A DNA stretch of 64,000 bases from Bradyrhizobiaceae bacterium PARB1 (GCA_002256345.1 NKIY01000007.1:96490-160489), one strand, 5' to 3'. Positions 36,084 to 46,011 are shown, counted from the stretch's first letter. The notes: generated from the letters alone by a model not told the origin. Program-made: numbers and translations.

Positions 36084-36630
36084 GTTGCCCTCCATTGAGA
36101 TGGCTCAAACGCTGCGTGCAGTCGTGAATCGATATGCACACGATTCCGAATACACCAACGATTTCAAAAGAACAGTGGTCGGCTTAAGGAAGTGTTGAAG
36201 CTGTGCCGCCGGGGTCAAGCCCATTCCGGCAGGTGCGGAGCGTTCATGCGGCTCGCGCATAGCAAAAGAAACGCCCGCAAAATCTACGTCACTGAAAGTC
36301 AAGTGCGACGCGCAGGCCTATTTTTGCAGCGCGCGCGTGAAGTGAACTAACAAACAACTACACAAAGTTCGGGCGCATGCGAATCGACGTCGCCGCGCAG
36401 GAATCGCCGCGGCGCAGCGCCCGGTCGGCGAAATCGGCAATGAAAATATTTTTTGGATAAGCGCGCCCGAAGCTACCCCCAAGCACCCACAACCACCTCC
36501 GCCGCCGCGTCACTCACCACGATTCGCGACTCGATTCTCCCGCCAGCGCCGCCGCCGACACGTTCGGAAACGAAAACGGCGCCGCTTCAAGCGACGCCGT
36601 TGCCTCGAACTGGAAGTCTTTCGGCGGCGA
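36084..36630. other. 547-bp intergenic region between the histone-like gene and gatB
   Basis: It holds the promoter side of the histone-like gene (36084-36360) and the gatB terminator (36575-36601). No gene or RNA was recognised between them. Confidence 0.45.
36575..36601 (-). terminator. Rho-independent terminator of gatB
   Basis: On the minus strand AACGGCGTCGC pairs with GCGGCGCCGTT around a TTGA loop, with one G-T pair, followed by TTTTCGTTT. It lies 30 bp after the gatB stop. Confidence 0.8.
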
Positions 36631-38115
36631 TCAGAGCCCGAGCTTGGTCTTCAGCAGCTCGTTGACCGCCTGCGGATTGGCCTTGCCGCCTGACGATTTC
36701 ATCACCTGACCGACGAACCAGCCCATCAGCGCCGGCTTCGCCTGCGCCTGCGCCACCTTGTCGGGATTCGCCGCGATGATGTCGTCCACCACCTTCTCGA
36801 TGGCCCCCATGTCGGTGACCTGCTTCATGCCGCGCTCTTCCACCAGCACGCGCGGGTCACCGCCCTCGAGCCAGACGATCTCGAACAGATCCTTGGCGAT
36901 CTTGCCGGAGATGGTCCCCTCGCCGATCAGGTCGATGATGGCGGACATTTGCGCAGCCGACACCGGCGACGATGCGATGTCCTGACCTTCCTTGTTCAAG
37001 CGGCCGAACAGTTCGTTGATCACCCAGTTGGCGGCCAGCTTGCCGTCGCGCGCCTTGTCCTTGAGGCCGTCCAGTACGGCTTCGTAGAACTCTGCGCTCT
37101 CGCGCTCGGCCACCAGCACGGCTGCGTCGTAATCCGACAGGCCGAAGGCGCTGACGAAGCGTGCCTTCTTGTCGTCCGGCAGTTCCGGCAGGCTGGCCTT
37201 CAGTTCCTCGACCAGCGCTTCGCTGAGTTCCAGTGGCAACAAATCGGGATCCGGGAAGTAGCGATAGTCGTGCGCCTCTTCCTTGGAACGCATCGACCGC
37301 GTCTCGCCCTTGTTGGGATCGTAGAGCCGCGTCTCCTGATCGATAGAACCGCCGTCTTCGAGGATGCCGATCTGGCGGCGTGCCTCGTAATCGATGGCCT
37401 GGCCGATGAAGCGGATCGAATTGACGTTCTTGATCTCGCAGCGCGTGCCGAACGGCTCGCCCGGACGGCGGACCGAGACGTTGCAGTCAGCGCGCAGGTT
37501 GCCCTTCTCCATGTCCCCGTCGCAGGTGCCGAGATAGCGCAGGATGGTGCGCAGCTTCGACACATAGGCCTGGGCCTGCTCGGATGTGCGCATGTCGGGC
37601 TTGGAGACGATCTCCATCAGCGCCACTCCGGAACGATTAAGATCGACCGAAGTGCTGGACGGGCTGCGGTCATGCACCAGCTTGCCGGCGTCCTGTTCGA
37701 GATGGACGCGCTCGATGCCGACGGTGGCAGTGCTGCCATCGGCCAGCTCGATAGTGACCTCGCCCTCGCCGACGATCGGCGACTTGTACTGGCTGATCTG
37801 GTAACCCTGCGGCAGATCCGGATAGAAATAGTTCTTCCGGTCGAAGGTCGAACGCCGGTTGATCTGCGCTTTCAGGCCCAGCCCGGTGCGCACCGCCTGG
37901 CGGACGCATTCCTCATTGATGACCGGCAGCATGCCCGGCATCGCCGCATCCACCAGCGACACATGGGTATTCGGCGCGCCGCCGAATGCGGTGGACGAGC
38001 CGGAGAACAGCTTCGCCTTGGAGGTGACCTGGGCGTGGATCTCCAGACCGATGACCATTTCCCAGTCGCCGGTGGCGCCCTTGATGAGCTTGGAAGGTTT
38101 GACAGGTGCGTTCAT
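36631..38115 (-). CDS. gatB: Asp-tRNA(Asn)/Glu-tRNA(Gln) amidotransferase subunit B
   Basis: A 494-residue GatB, full length. The N-terminal kinase/amidase core has [19 protein letters not shown] and [12 protein letters not shown]. The family block [18 protein letters not shown] (in part) lies mid-protein, and the C-terminal YqeY-like tail ends [19 protein letters not shown] (in part). In the GatCAB complex it phosphorylates and transamidates misacylated tRNA using ammonia from GatA. Alphaproteobacteria need this route to make Gln-tRNA and often Asn-tRNA. It stands about 5.9 kb from gatC-gatA rather than in one operon, and has its own strong terminator. Confidence 0.97.
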   Translation of the reverse strand: MNAPVKPSKLIKGATGDWEMVIGLEIHAQVTSKAKLFSGSSTAFGGAPNTHVSLVDAAMPGMLPVINEECVRQAVRTGLGLKAQINRRSTFDRKNYFYPDLPQGYQISQYKSPIVGEGEVTIELADGSTATVGIERVHLEQDAGKLVHDRSPSSTSVDLNRSGVALMEIVSKPDMRTSEQAQAYVSKLRTILRYLGTCDGDMEKGNLRADCNVSVRRPGEPFGTRCEIKNVNSIRFIGQAIDYEARRQIGILEDGGSIDQETRLYDPNKGETRSMRSKEEAHDYRYFPDPDLLPLELSEALVEELKASLPELPDDKKARFVSAFGLSDYDAAVLVAERESAEFYEAVLDGLKDKARDGKLAANWVINELFGRLNKEGQDIASSPVSAAQMSAIIDLIGEGTISGKIAKDLFEIVWLEGGDPRVLVEERGMKQVTDMGAIEKVVDDIIAANPDKVAQAQAKPALMGWFVGQVMKSSGGKANPQAVNELLKTKLGL

Positions 38116-38188
38116 TCCGCGGTTCTACAGCGGCGGAAGGCGCGGGAAAACCCCTTACCTCGACGTCAGAGCGGCCGGCCGTACGGCG

Positions 38189-39163
38189 TTAGCGGCCCAC
38201 GGCGATGACGTGATCCCTGATCGGCGCCGGCTTCGGCAGCAATTTGCTGCTGACCAGCCAGTCGTTGAGGCTTTCCAGCGCCACCAGTTCCTTCTCACCG
38301 ACCGGGACAGGTTCGTCGTTCCGGTAATTGGAGACCCGTGTGGCGACCACCGGGCTCAGTTTGAGCTCCTGCACCCAGAGCCGCGCGGCTTCCTCGCGAT
38401 TCTGCTGCGCCCAACGCGCGGATTCACGGAGATCCTCCAATACATCCTTCAGAAGTTCGGGATTTTCCGCCGCGAACGGCGTCCGCACGACATAGACCAC
38501 CGCATTCTGCGAGCCGAACTCGCTTGCCTGCGCGATCACGCGTGCATCGCCATCGACCAGCGCAGTGGGAAAGAAGATGCTCCAGGCGGACCATGCATCC
38601 ACATGCCCGTTGGCGAAAGCTGCGGCGGAATCTACCGGGCTGAGAAAGGCGCGCTTCACCGCGGTCGACGCCACCCCGGCTTTCTCCAACGCCTTGGTTA
38701 GCTGATAGTCCCCCGTCCCGCCGCGATTGACGGCCACAGTGCGGCCGGCGAGATCGGCGACGGTCCTGATGTTCGATCCGTTCCTGACCACAATGCCCGA
38801 AGAGTCGCCTGCATCCCACTGATAGGCGAACAGCGAGATGGGGGCGGTGCCGACCAGCGACGAAATCGCTGCGCTCGAACTGCCGATGGTGATATCGATC
38901 GCATTGGCATTGAGCGCCTCTGCCGCCGGTGCATAGGCGAGGAACGGTCCGACCCAGGCAACCTTGACGTTCCGGGCGGCCAAGCGCTTCTCGAGCGTGC
39001 CGCGCAGGCGGCTGATCGACAGCGGCTCAGGCCCACGCAGATAACCGAGCCGGAGCGTTACCGGTGCCCCAGGCGATGCGGCCTCCGCTGCCGACGCCGC
39101 GCCAAAACCGACCAGAAGCGCGGCAGCCGCCGCCCGCAAAAGAGTAGAGCGCAACATCGTCAT
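38189..39163 (-). CDS. Aliphatic sulfonate-type ABC transporter substrate-binding protein (SsuA-like)
   Basis: A 324-residue periplasmic binding protein. The signal peptide (about 1-28, ending AAEA) is followed by the NMT1/SsuA-type fold: LRLGYLRGPEPLSISR, the IDITIGSSSAAISSLVG pocket loop and DLAGRTVAVNRGGTGDYQL (in part), typical of sulfonate and taurine binders. Its ATG overlaps the stop of the monooxygenase gene upstream as ATGA, so it is the last gene of a three-gene operon (41354-38189). The permease and ATPase genes of a full importer are not nearby; they may be elsewhere. The substrate is probably an organosulfonate, by context. Confidence 0.85.
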   Translation of the reverse strand: MTMLRSTLLRAAAAALLVGFGAASAAEAASPGAPVTLRLGYLRGPEPLSISRLRGTLEKRLAARNVKVAWVGPFLAYAPAAEALNANAIDITIGSSSAAISSLVGTAPISLFAYQWDAGDSSGIVVRNGSNIRTVADLAGRTVAVNRGGTGDYQLTKALEKAGVASTAVKRAFLSPVDSAAAFANGHVDAWSAWSIFFPTALVDGDARVIAQASEFGSQNAVVYVVRTPFAAENPELLKDVLEDLRESARWAQQNREEAARLWVQELKLSPVVATRVSNYRNDEPVPVGEKELVALESLNDWLVSSKLLPKPAPIRDHVIAVGR

Positions 39164-40278
39164 CCCCGTGCAGCATTGAAGAACGGACCGATCGCATGGC
39201 CGGCCTCGCGCCGTTCACCGCGATCGAAGGGAAGGAGCGGCAGCAGCAGGTCCGCCACCCGGTAGGTTTCCTCCAGCAGCGGCTGGCCGGACACGATGAA
39301 GGTGTCGAAGCCGACATCGCGATATTCCAGGATGCGCGCGGCGACGGTTTCGGGATCGCCGACGATGGCGGTGCCGGGCCCGTTGCGCACCAAGCCGAAA
39401 CCGGCCCACAGATCCGGATAGACCTCCAGCTCGCGCGCATGTTTCGGCTTCTGTGTCCCGACAATGTCGCGCATGCGGCGCTGGCCGACAGAATCCGAGG
39501 ATGCGTTGCGCGCCTGCGCGCCGGCCACTGCCGTGTCGTCCATGCGATCGAGCAGCCATTGCGCGGCGTCCCACGCCTCCTGCTTGGTCTCGCGGACGAT
39601 CAGATTGATGCGAAGACCAAACTTCACCGTGCGGCCGAGCGCCCTGGCGCGCTCGCGCACCGCCTTGATCTTCTCGGCGGCCTGCGGCGGCGGCTCGCCC
39701 CAGGTCAGATAGGTGTCGGCATGACGCGCGGCGACTGACAACGCTGGGTCCGACGAGCCGCCGAAAAACAGCGGCGGATACGGTTTCTGCACCGGCGGCA
39801 ACCGTAGCTGCGCGTTGCGCAGGTTGAGATACTTGCCCTGGAAATCGACCACCTCGCCCGCAATCAGCCGGCGATACACTCCCCAATATTCGTCCGTCAG
39901 GGCATAGCGCTCGTCATGACCGAGCTCGATGCCATAAGGGGGCATCTGGTGCTGTTCGCCGGTCACCATGTTGAGGATCAACCGGCCGTTCGAGAACTGA
40001 TCGAACGTCGCCGCCTTCTGCGCCAGCATCAGTGGCGCCACGATGCCGGGATGCACGGCAATGATGAACTTCATTCGCGTGGTGAGCGGGATCAGCGATG
40101 CGCCGAGCACCCATGCATCGTGTTCACCGCCGCCGGTCGCCAGCAAAGCGCCGGTATAGCCGAGATGATCGACCGCACGCGCAACCTGCGCAAGATAAGC
40201 GTGATCGATAACGCGGCGCCCCTTCCCGTTCCAGGGATACGGGCCGTCCTGCGGGATGAGGTACCAGTAAATCTCCAT
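39160..40278 (-). CDS. FMN-dependent alkanesulfonate-type monooxygenase (SsuD-like)
   Basis: A 372-residue flavin-dependent oxidoreductase of the bacterial-luciferase-like superfamily. Family blocks seen are MEIYWYLIPQDGPYPWNG, the LLATGGGEHDAWVL loop, FIIAVHPGIVAPLMLAQKAA (in part), DQFSNGRLILNMVTG and FFGGSSDPAL, in the SsuD order. Length matches SsuD. With reduced FMN and oxygen it should release sulfite from a sulfonate. It sits 11 bp after a DszB-like gene and overlaps the SsuA-like gene by four bases, so the operon couples capture and C-S bond cleavage. The exact substrate cannot be read from sequence. Confidence 0.88.
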   Translation of the reverse strand: MEIYWYLIPQDGPYPWNGKGRRVIDHAYLAQVARAVDHLGYTGALLATGGGEHDAWVLGASLIPLTTRMKFIIAVHPGIVAPLMLAQKAATFDQFSNGRLILNMVTGEQHQMPPYGIELGHDERYALTDEYWGVYRRLIAGEVVDFQGKYLNLRNAQLRLPPVQKPYPPLFFGGSSDPALSVAARHADTYLTWGEPPPQAAEKIKAVRERARALGRTVKFGLRINLIVRETKQEAWDAAQWLLDRMDDTAVAGAQARNASSDSVGQRRMRDIVGTQKPKHARELEVYPDLWAGFGLVRNGPGTAIVGDPETVAARILEYRDVGFDTFIVSGQPLLEETYRVADLLLPLLPFDRGERREAGHAIGPFFNAARG

Positions 40279-40289
40279 TCCAACCTCCC

Positions 40290-41354
40290 TTATCCCTGCC
40301 GCAGCAGCTCATGCGCGAGCGCCAGCGGCTCTGGATTGATCCAGCCCGTCACGTCGAAATCTTTGGCGATGAAGCCATGACGCAGCAGGAAGTCCTTCTG
40401 GCTCGCCAGCCCCTGCCGGCGGATCTCGGACAGGTCGAGACCGAAGCGATGCGGCGCGTCAGCGCCATAGGCGGCGCGTGCTTCATCCGCCGTACGGCCG
40501 ACCTCCTTACCGATGATGCCAAACACCTCGGCCGGATGCCCCGCAGCCCAGTGCGATGCCCGCAGCAGCACCGCGAGATAACGCGCCACCAGATCCGGCC
40601 GCTCCTGCGCCGTGCGCCGATCCACCGTCACGGGCCGCGGATTGCCGTTGTTCACATGGCGCAACGGATCCGGTTGCTCGGCCAGATTGATCAGGGATCG
40701 CAAGCCATGCGCGGCCACCGTTCCAAGTCCCGGCGCGCCCTTCACATAGATGGCGTCGACATCGCCGCGCACGAGCGCATCCGCCTCCAATTCGTGGAAA
40801 CGGCCATTGGCAACACCCGCTGCCACCGCAAATGTCGGCTGATTGCTCGTGATATCGACGAGTTCGTTCTCGGCGAGCTGAATACCAGCGACCGAAAGAC
40901 CCGACTCGATTCCGTGGAGCGACATCGCTCGGGCGAAATCGATGCGCTGACCATGCTGCCTGGGCAGCCCGATCTTTCTGCCGCGAAGATCGGCGAGAGA
41001 ATGAATATCCGAGTCCGCGCGAACGACGATGGCCTGATACTCGTCGATCCATGTCAGCGCGACGGTCACAGTGTCACGTCCTTCCGATCGCGCCCAGATC
41101 GCAGGAATGTTGCCGCCTTCGCGAAACAAGCCCGGCAACGAGTGATCGAAATGTGAGATGTTAACGCGAGGATCATCGGAGTCGCGGATTGACTTCAACA
41201 CGATTCCGGATTTTGCGAACTCATCACGTAGCAGCCCGAGATCAAGCGCAATGCCGGATGCAGTTGGAACAGGACAACGCGTGTACCACAGCTCATCGAC
41301 AGAGGATGATCTTTCAAACTCGCTTGGTATCAATCGTTGCGTCGTTACAGTCAT
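40290..41354 (-). CDS. DszB-like sulfinate desulfinase / periplasmic-binding-fold protein
   Basis: A 354-residue protein without a signal peptide, with the substrate-binding-protein fold. It resembles 2'-hydroxybiphenyl-2-sulfinate desulfinase (DszB). The catalytic Cys lies in WYTRCPVPTAS at residue 27, the same number as in DszB. His68 (ISHFDH) and Arg78 (LFREGGNIP) reproduce the catalytic His and Arg with the same 10-residue spacing. The ATG at 41354 was chosen because AGGAG lies seven bases upstream; in-frame starts at 41360 and 41408 are poorer. It heads the operon with SsuD-like and SsuA-like genes. A desulfinase that removes sulfite from a sulfinate is likely; a plain binding protein is the alternative. 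Confidence 0.75.
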   Translation of the reverse strand: MTVTTQRLIPSEFERSSSVDELWYTRCPVPTASGIALDLGLLRDEFAKSGIVLKSIRDSDDPRVNISHFDHSLPGLFREGGNIPAIWARSEGRDTVTVALTWIDEYQAIVVRADSDIHSLADLRGRKIGLPRQHGQRIDFARAMSLHGIESGLSVAGIQLAENELVDITSNQPTFAVAAGVANGRFHELEADALVRGDVDAIYVKGAPGLGTVAAHGLRSLINLAEQPDPLRHVNNGNPRPVTVDRRTAQERPDLVARYLAVLLRASHWAAGHPAEVFGIIGKEVGRTADEARAAYGADAPHRFGLDLSEIRRQGLASQKDFLLRHGFIAKDFDVTGWINPEPLALAHELLRQG

Positions 41355-41481
41355 CGACATCTCCTGTAAGAAAATCGAGCGCGTCGTGACGTTTCGATAG
41401 ACCAACATCGATGGGTGAACGACTGAAAAAGAACGACGAAGCGTAGTTTGAAATGAACGCGCTGTTGTCAGGAGAGATGCA

Positions 41482-42366
41482 ATGACTTTTGTTCTCCGTG
41501 TTGGCGTTCACGCCAACAATCCCTCTCTGCTCGTGCTCAGCCAGAACGGACTACTCGAACAACGCATCGCCGCACGCGGCGGGCGTGTCGAGTGGTTGAA
41601 GATCGCCGCCGGCGCACGGACTGTCGAATATGTCGGCGCCAATCTGATCCAGGTCGGCGGCACCGGGCTCACGCCACCGATCGCCGCGCAGGCCAAAGGC
41701 GTGCCGATCGTCACTTTCGCAGCATCGGAAGCGCGCGCGGTGGGCGGCATCTATGTTCGCAAGGACAGCAACGTGAAAACCATTGCCGATCTCGCAGGCA
41801 AGACGGTCTCGCTTGCGGTCGGGTCGTGGCTGCAGGCCTTGCTGGCCACGGCACTCGATCGCGCCGGACTGAGCTGGAACGATATCATTCCGCTCGATCT
41901 GACCGAGCCGGAATCGCGGCAGGCATTGCTGGCCGGCGACATCGACGCATGGGTGTCGGGCGGCGGCTTGCGCGGCGGCGCCGACGAAATCCGTGCCATC
42001 GCCAATACCGGCGACCTGGTCACCAATCCATCGGTGTTCTTCGCACGTCGCGATTTCGCAGAAGCTTATCCCGACACGATTGCCGACGTTGCGAGCGCCT
42101 TGCAGGATACCGATCGCTGGATTGCGCAACATCCCAAGGAGGCTGCGGCGGTGCTTGCTCGTGTCGCCGGCGGCCCGCTCGATATCGGCGAATGGGAAAC
42201 GCATATCGCCCAGCGCCCGTGGGGCATTCATCAGGTCGATGACCGCTTCATCACCGAGCAGCAGAAAGCCGCCGACATTTTCTTCAGGTTCGGCCTGCTG
42301 CCGCGCAAGATCGATATTCGCGATGCGATCTATCGCCATCCGCTGAATCTCGATCGCGCCGCCTAG
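41482..42366 (+). CDS. SsuA/NMT1-like substrate-binding-fold protein without signal peptide
   Basis: A 294-residue protein with the same binding-protein fold as SsuA: GANLIQVGGTGLTPPIAAQAKGVP (in part), IYVRKDSNVKTIADLAGKTVSL (in part) and WIAQHPKEAAAVLA. The N-terminus (MTFVLRVGVHANNPSLLVL) goes straight into the first beta-strand with no signal peptide. GGAGAGATGCA precedes the start at 41482, so a missed upstream start is unlikely. It is divergent from the sulfur operon, with a 127-bp shared promoter region. It may be a cytoplasmic enzyme or sensor related to DszB-type proteins. No catalytic Cys like that of DszB is present. Confidence 0.7.
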   Translation: MTFVLRVGVHANNPSLLVLSQNGLLEQRIAARGGRVEWLKIAAGARTVEYVGANLIQVGGTGLTPPIAAQAKGVPIVTFAASEARAVGGIYVRKDSNVKTIADLAGKTVSLAVGSWLQALLATALDRAGLSWNDIIPLDLTEPESRQALLAGDIDAWVSGGGLRGGADEIRAIANTGDLVTNPSVFFARRDFAEAYPDTIADVASALQDTDRWIAQHPKEAAAVLARVAGGPLDIGEWETHIAQRPWGIHQVDDRFITEQQKAADIFFRFGLLPRKIDIRDAIYRHPLNLDRAA

Positions 42367-42422
42367 AGCGCCCTGGCGATGTGCAGGCAGCGGGATCAGC
42401 ACCGCTTCCTGCACGCGCCTTC

Positions 42423-43811
42423 TCACATCCCCTGCGCAAACGCCCGGAAGACCGGACTCGCTCGCAACGTATCGCGGCCGGCAGCGATCACCTCGTCCAC
42501 TTGGGCCTGAGGCAACTGGAAACGTGTCGGAATTGCCTCGAGCATGGCCGCTCGCGCGGGGTCGAGCTGGTCGAAGCCGAGCCGGCCGACGAAGAGTTGC
42601 AGATCGTTGCAGCGCCAGCCGGGACCCGCGCCATAGCGCGCGCGATCGGCCGCGGACAGACCGCACCGCCAGCGCACCAAGGCTGATTGCCAGTCCTTCA
42701 TGGTACGTTCGAACGCGGTATAGCTCGATCCGACACTGGCGTCGATGGTGGTGTCCACGGCAGCCTTGATCAACTCGACGCCGTTCGGCCCCTCGACCGT
42801 ATTGATCCAGTCACCGGACAGACCGGTTTTCGAATCCACCACCATCAGAATGCCACGGCGCAACCGCACTGCCTGCTGCGGCGCCAGCGGGCCGTAAGGC
42901 GTCTCGGAGGACTCGCGAACGATGGTCAGCGGAGCAACACCGTAGTTATCGACCAGACCGCCATCCAGCAGTTTGATGAACGGCACCGCGCCTTCGCGAT
43001 AACGGAGCACCGCCTTTGCATAGGAACTCAGCATCGGCGAGGTATTGGGATTTGAGGCTGCGCGCGTCACCCAGCGCGGCAGCGGCTCCTTGCAGGTACC
43101 GGGGAAGGCCTGCACCACCGCCGGCGCGAAAGCGAGCGGCACGGCGGCGGAGGCCGCAACGGCAGCCGACAGCGGATATTTGTTCAGGTCGCTGCAGATG
43201 GCGGAAAATGCAGTTTCGTTGAACACGAAGGGCACGCGGTTATAGATGTCGGACGCATTGAGCCAAACCCGCAGCGATCCGCGATGGCGCAGGCTTGCAA
43301 AGGTTGCGTTGTCGAACAGGTTGGCATCGAGCCAGGCCGTGAAGGCCTTTGAATCGTTGATGCCGCCTCCGAGTGCGCGGCCGATCGTGCCGAGCGAGAG
43401 CTGCGTGTTGAGCGGCGCTTCCGCATTCTGCAACAGGAAGCGCTCGCGAAAATCGGACAGGGCAGCACGCTTTTTCAAGCCGAAATAGGCTGCCGTCACC
43501 GAACCGCCAGACACACCGGATAGAAAATCGATCCGTTCGAGCATCGTGTCGGATGCGCCGCGCACCGGCATGCGACTGAGTTCGTCCAGCACGCCGAACG
43601 AGAAAGCCGCAGCGCGCGTACCGCCGCCGGAAAACGAGAAGCCGATCAGGAGATCGTCGCGCTCGGCAGGATCCGTAAAGTCGATGCCGTAGTCAGGATC
43701 GAGAGTGGCGCCGGCCAAAGGCACATTGACCGGAATATTGTAGACCGAGGTACAGCCGAGCAGCAGCGCACAAGTCGCCGCGACCGCCCCGATCGAACGA
43801 AACACGCGCAT
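42423..43811 (-). CDS. Patatin-like phospholipase lipoprotein
   Basis: A 462-residue predicted lipoprotein, with a lipobox ending LLLGC at Cys20. The patatin domain has the oxyanion loop FSGGGTRAAAFS (60-71), the nucleophile elbow SGVSGGS with Ser101 and the Asp-Gly of the dyad in LLDGGLVDN (Asp283). It is thus a Ser-Asp hydrolase acting on lipids or acyl esters at the envelope. The ATG at 43811 is preferred over the GTG at 43814. It is transcribed alone, opposite to the gene at 41482-42366, with which it converges. The substrate is not known. Confidence 0.88.
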   Translation of the reverse strand: MRVFRSIGAVAATCALLLGCTSVYNIPVNVPLAGATLDPDYGIDFTDPAERDDLLIGFSFSGGGTRAAAFSFGVLDELSRMPVRGASDTMLERIDFLSGVSGGSVTAAYFGLKKRAALSDFRERFLLQNAEAPLNTQLSLGTIGRALGGGINDSKAFTAWLDANLFDNATFASLRHRGSLRVWLNASDIYNRVPFVFNETAFSAICSDLNKYPLSAAVAASAAVPLAFAPAVVQAFPGTCKEPLPRWVTRAASNPNTSPMLSSYAKAVLRYREGAVPFIKLLDGGLVDNYGVAPLTIVRESSETPYGPLAPQQAVRLRRGILMVVDSKTGLSGDWINTVEGPNGVELIKAAVDTTIDASVGSSYTAFERTMKDWQSALVRWRCGLSAADRARYGAGPGWRCNDLQLFVGRLGFDQLDPARAAMLEAIPTRFQLPQAQVDEVIAAGRDTLRASPVFRAFAQGM

Positions 43812-43995
43812 CACCGTCTACCGATCCCCGACCAGGTCGCCCCGCACGACCATCTCCGAACAATCCCCAGTCCGGAGCCACCATCCGCACAATACCGCGA
43901 ACCATTGCCAATTTACGGAAGCGGACAATCGCGTCCGCAACATGGCTAATGAAAGGTGAAACGTGAGGCGCATCGGCGCAGCACGCTTCGCTTAT

Positions 43996-45471
43996 CTACC
44001 ACCATTTGTTCGGCGTGAAGCGCCCCGAGGCCTGTTCGATCACCTCGCCGAGCGAGAACAACGTCTCTTCATCGAACGGACGACCAATCAGTTGCAGGCC
44101 GAGCGGCAGGCCCTGCGCGTCCTTGCCGGCGGGCACGGCGATGCCCGGCAAGCCGGCCATGTTCACGGTCACCGTGAAGATGTCGTTGAGATACATCTCG
44201 ATCGGATCTGCGCCGCCCTTCTCGCCGATGCCGAAGGCTGCCGAAGGTGTCGCCGGGGTGAGGATCGCGTGGATGCCCTTGGCGAAGCAGTCCTCGAAGT
44301 CCTTCTTGATCAGCGTGCGGACCTTTTGCGCACGCAGATAATAGGCATCGTAATAGCCTGCCGAGAGCACATAGGTGCCGATCATCACGCGGCGGCGCAC
44401 TTCCGCGCCAAAGCCTTCGGCGCGGGTGTTCTCATACATGTCGACGATGTTGCGGCCGGGCACGCGCAGGCCGTAGCGCACGCCGTCATAGCGCGCGAGG
44501 TTCGATGACGCTTCGGCGGGCGCCACGATGTAATAAGCGGGCAGCGCGTATTTCGTGTGCGGCAGAGAGACTTCGACGAGTTCGGCACCGGCGGCTTCAA
44601 GCTGCTTCGCACCGTCCTGCCAGAGTTTCTCGATCTCGGCCGGCATGCCGTCGATGCGGTATTCCTTGGGAATACCGATCTTCATGCCCTTCACGGACTT
44701 GCCGACGGCAGCTTCGTAATCGGGAACCTCGCGATCGACCGATGTCGAGTCCTTCGGGTCGTAGCCGGCCATCGAGCGTGTCAGGATCGCGGTGTCGCGC
44801 ACGGTGCGCGCGACGGGACCGGCCTGATCGAGCGACGATGCAAAGGCCACGGTGCCCCAGCGCGAGCAGCGGCCATAGGTCGGCTTCAGGCCGACGATGC
44901 CGGTGAAGGCCGCGGGCTGACGGATCGAACCGCCGGTGTCGGTGGCGGTGGCGCCAAGGCAGAGCCCCGCGGCAACGGCCGAAGCCGAGCCGCCGGACGA
45001 GCCGCCGGGCACGAGATTCACGCTTGATCCTTCGCGGCGCCACGGATTGATCACCGGGCCAAAGCACGAGGTCTCGTTGGCCGAGCCCATGGCGAATTCG
45101 TCGTTGTTGAGCTTGCCGAGCATCACGGCACCGTCGCGCCACAACTGCGCCGTCACGGTGGACTCGTAAGGCGGCACGAAATTGCCGAGGATCTTGGAGC
45201 ATGCCGTGGTGCGGACGTCCTTGGTGGCGAACAGATCCTTGATGCCCAGCGGAATGCCGCCGAGCGGACCGCCCTCGCCCGTCGCGATCTTGGCATCTGC
45301 CGCCTGCGCCATGGCGCGCGCCTGATCCGGCGTCTCCAGCACATAAGCATTGAGCACGCGCGCGTCTTCCATCGCCTTCAGATGCGCATCGGTGAGCTCC
45401 ACCGACGTGAAAGACTTGTTCGCAAGGCCATCGCGGGCCTCGGCGAGCGTGAGCGACGTCAGATCTATCAT
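43996..45471 (-). CDS. gatA: Asp-tRNA(Asn)/Glu-tRNA(Gln) amidotransferase subunit A
   Basis: A 491-residue amidase-signature protein. The Ser-cis-Ser-Lys triad region is visible as [11 protein letters not shown] (Lys), then [35 protein letters not shown], read in blocks with the catalytic serines. GatA hydrolyses glutamine and passes ammonia to GatB. The ATG at 45471 directly abuts the stop of the small upstream gene, and gatC precedes that, so the order gatC-orf-gatA forms one operon (46011-43996). Confidence 0.97.
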   Translation of the reverse strand: MIDLTSLTLAEARDGLANKSFTSVELTDAHLKAMEDARVLNAYVLETPDQARAMAQAADAKIATGEGGPLGGIPLGIKDLFATKDVRTTACSKILGNFVPPYESTVTAQLWRDGAVMLGKLNNDEFAMGSANETSCFGPVINPWRREGSSVNLVPGGSSGGSASAVAAGLCLGATATDTGGSIRQPAAFTGIVGLKPTYGRCSRWGTVAFASSLDQAGPVARTVRDTAILTRSMAGYDPKDSTSVDREVPDYEAAVGKSVKGMKIGIPKEYRIDGMPAEIEKLWQDGAKQLEAAGAELVEVSLPHTKYALPAYYIVAPAEASSNLARYDGVRYGLRVPGRNIVDMYENTRAEGFGAEVRRRVMIGTYVLSAGYYDAYYLRAQKVRTLIKKDFEDCFAKGIHAILTPATPSAAFGIGEKGGADPIEMYLNDIFTVTVNMAGLPGIAVPAGKDAQGLPLGLQLIGRPFDEETLFSLGEVIEQASGRFTPNKWW

Positions 45472-45705
45472 CTATTTATTGACCGGGCTGCAGAAGAAGG
45501 GAGAGAGCGTCTTGTCGTTTTCGGGGGCTTCGCCGTTGAACATGGCGCGGCGCTTTTTATCGTCGGCGATCTGCTCGGCCTGCACCTTGTCGAGAATGGC
45601 ATCCATCGCGGCGTCCACATCCTTCATCTCGCCCTGACGCTCCATCTGGTCGAGATAATCCATGTAGAGGCTGTAGGCCTTCTCATCGTCGCAAAGCAGG
45701 CACAT
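45472..45705 (-). CDS. Small conserved-type protein between gatC and gatA
   Basis: A 77-residue protein starting MCLLCDDEKAYSLYMDYLD, with a CxxC pair at residues 2-5. The middle is acidic and helical (DAAMDAILDKVQAEQIADDKKRR) and the tail is short, with another Cys (FFCSPVNK). AGGAAACTGCC precedes the ATG. It lies 18 bp after gatC and touches gatA without a gap, so it is co-translated with both amidotransferase subunits. Small proteins at this position occur in Bradyrhizobium-type genomes. No function is known to me. Confidence 0.75.
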   Translation of the reverse strand: MCLLCDDEKAYSLYMDYLDQMERQGEMKDVDAAMDAILDKVQAEQIADDKKRRAMFNGEAPENDKTLSPFFCSPVNK

Positions 45706-45723
45706 GGCAGTTTCCTGTCGCTG

Positions 45724-46011
45724 TTACTCGACGACCTTCGGCACCAGGAAGAAGTTGTCGTCGGCTTCCGGCGCGTTCCTGGTGACGAGATCGACGATCT
45801 CGCCGTCGGTAACTGCGTCGATGCGCTTCTTCATTTCCATCGGCATCACCGAGGTCATCGGCTCGACGCCGTCCACATTCACTTCCTGCAACTGCTCGAC
45901 GAAAGCCAGCATGGCATTCAGCTCGCCCTGCAGATGGGGAACCTCTTCCTCCTTGACCGCGATACGCGCGAGATGCGCGATACGGCGAACGGTGGCAGCA
46001 TCAACCGACAT
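45724..46011 (-). CDS. gatC: Asp-tRNA(Asn)/Glu-tRNA(Gln) amidotransferase subunit C
   Basis: A 95-residue GatC with the family pattern [21 protein letters not shown], then [29 protein letters not shown] (in blocks) and a C-terminal [17 protein letters not shown] segment. It wraps around the GatA-GatB interface and stabilises the complex. It is the first gene of the gatC-orf-gatA operon. Confidence 0.96.
   Translation of the reverse strand: MSVDAATVRRIAHLARIAVKEEEVPHLQGELNAMLAFVEQLQEVNVDGVEPMTSVMPMEMKKRIDAVTDGEIVDLVTRNAPEADDNFFLVPKVVE

Noticed and set aside
43921-43938. GCGGAC/GTCCGC hairpin after gatA
   Set aside because: Short stem, no U-tract on either strand. Not enough to call a terminator.
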